Positions 6,025 through 6,121 of a stretch of 6,121 nucleotides of DNA are shown here, piece after piece. The position numbers were made by a program, and so were the translations under genes. The notes beneath the pieces were generated by a model. That model worked only from the letters and a program-made list of their open reading frames with translations, was not told the origin of the DNA and searched no databases. This DNA is from an uncultured bacterium (lineage in GTDB: Bacteria; Bacteroidota; Bacteroidia; CAILMK01), in the NCBI GenBank assembly GCA_903835275.1, contig CAILMK010000690.1, positions 1-6,121 of the forward strand, read 5' to 3'. Numbering within the stretch: the stretch's first letter is position 1; each line of letters begins with the position of its first letter.

Positions 6025-6121
6025 CCACCGTCCACCGGACGAAACTGACCACCTGATGCCGGTCTAAATTGACCACCCCGCACCGGATCAAATTGACCAC
6101 CTGCGGACGAGATTTTAGTTC
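6004..6121. mobile_element. Probable end of an insertion sequence (IS21-like suspected), extends beyond window
   Basis: From about 6004 the base composition jumps to GC-rich, an open reading frame is broken, and an array of regular repeats begins. IS21-family elements begin with TG and carry several internal repeats of transposase-binding sites at each end, which fits TGGAAAACTCGGTCAAATTG at 6004 and the 24-base array. No transposase (istA) or helper ATPase (istB) gene is in the window, and neither the second end nor a target duplication can be seen. The exact boundary could lie a few bases either side. The main alternative is a set of plasmid iterons or an operator array. Confidence 0.55.
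6006..6101 (+). repeat. Four tandem repeats with an exact 24-bp period
   Basis: The octamer TGACCACC occurs at 6022, 6046, 6070 and 6094, exactly 24 bases apart each time. The flanking parts are conserved too: CCGG at 6035, 6059 and 6083, then an A-rich triplet before the octamer. A consensus for the last 19 bases of each unit is CCGGWCNAAAYTGACCACC; unit one begins CTCGG and is shifted slightly. The first unit contains GGTCAAATTGACC (6014-6026), a palindrome with one central base. The five spacer bases differ in each copy, so these are protein-binding sites rather than recent duplications. Bases 6102-6111 may be a degenerate fifth unit. Confidence 0.92.

Noticed and set aside
6006..6101. CRISPR array
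   Set aside because: Spacers are only 5 bases between conserved 19-base boxes and the boxes vary; CRISPR spacers are normally 26-50 bases with near-identical repeats.

Overview
The window looks like Bacteroidota DNA, probably of the Chitinophagaceae/Sphingobacteriia kind. It carries a gliding-motility lipoprotein of the GldD type and a bacterial GH3-family acyl-adenylating enzyme. Two perfect TAnnTTTG promoter -7 boxes, the Bacteroidota form, lie back to back near 4690 and 4770. The genus cannot be fixed from the sequence alone.

Left part (1-4694), minus strand, core-genome character: four genes run leftward in a tight series, GH3-family protein -> LysE-family exporter -> gldD -> recG. Gaps are 26, 4 and about 24 bases and no terminator is visible between them, so one transcript from the promoter at 4687-4694 is likely. 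recG runs off the left edge; its C-terminal part, after helicase motif VI, is missing from the window. recG has no ATG near its expected N-terminus and probably starts at a TTG.

Middle (4768-4927), plus strand: a complete tRNA-Arg (anticodon CCT) with its own -7 box and a strong hairpin-plus-T-run terminator.

Right part (4928-6121), plus strand, accessory character: the DNA becomes more AT-rich and the genes small. There is a highly charged 80-aa protein, an overlapping 73-aa protein with a MerR/excisionase-like helix-turn-helix pattern, a 50-aa predicted coiled-coil ORF, and a 173-base regulatory-looking gap with a perfect 14-bp palindrome. The start of one further gene (5899) is cut off after about 35 codons by GC-richer DNA carrying four copies of a repeat with an exact 24-bp period. 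That repeat is best read as the end of an insertion sequence (IS21-like is my best guess), with plasmid-type iterons as the alternative. AGGACAA motifs lie beside the tRNA terminator and, inverted, about 930 bp away. Together this suggests an integrative element next to the tRNA gene, later hit by an IS. No integrase or transposase gene is visible, so the mobile-element reading is inference.
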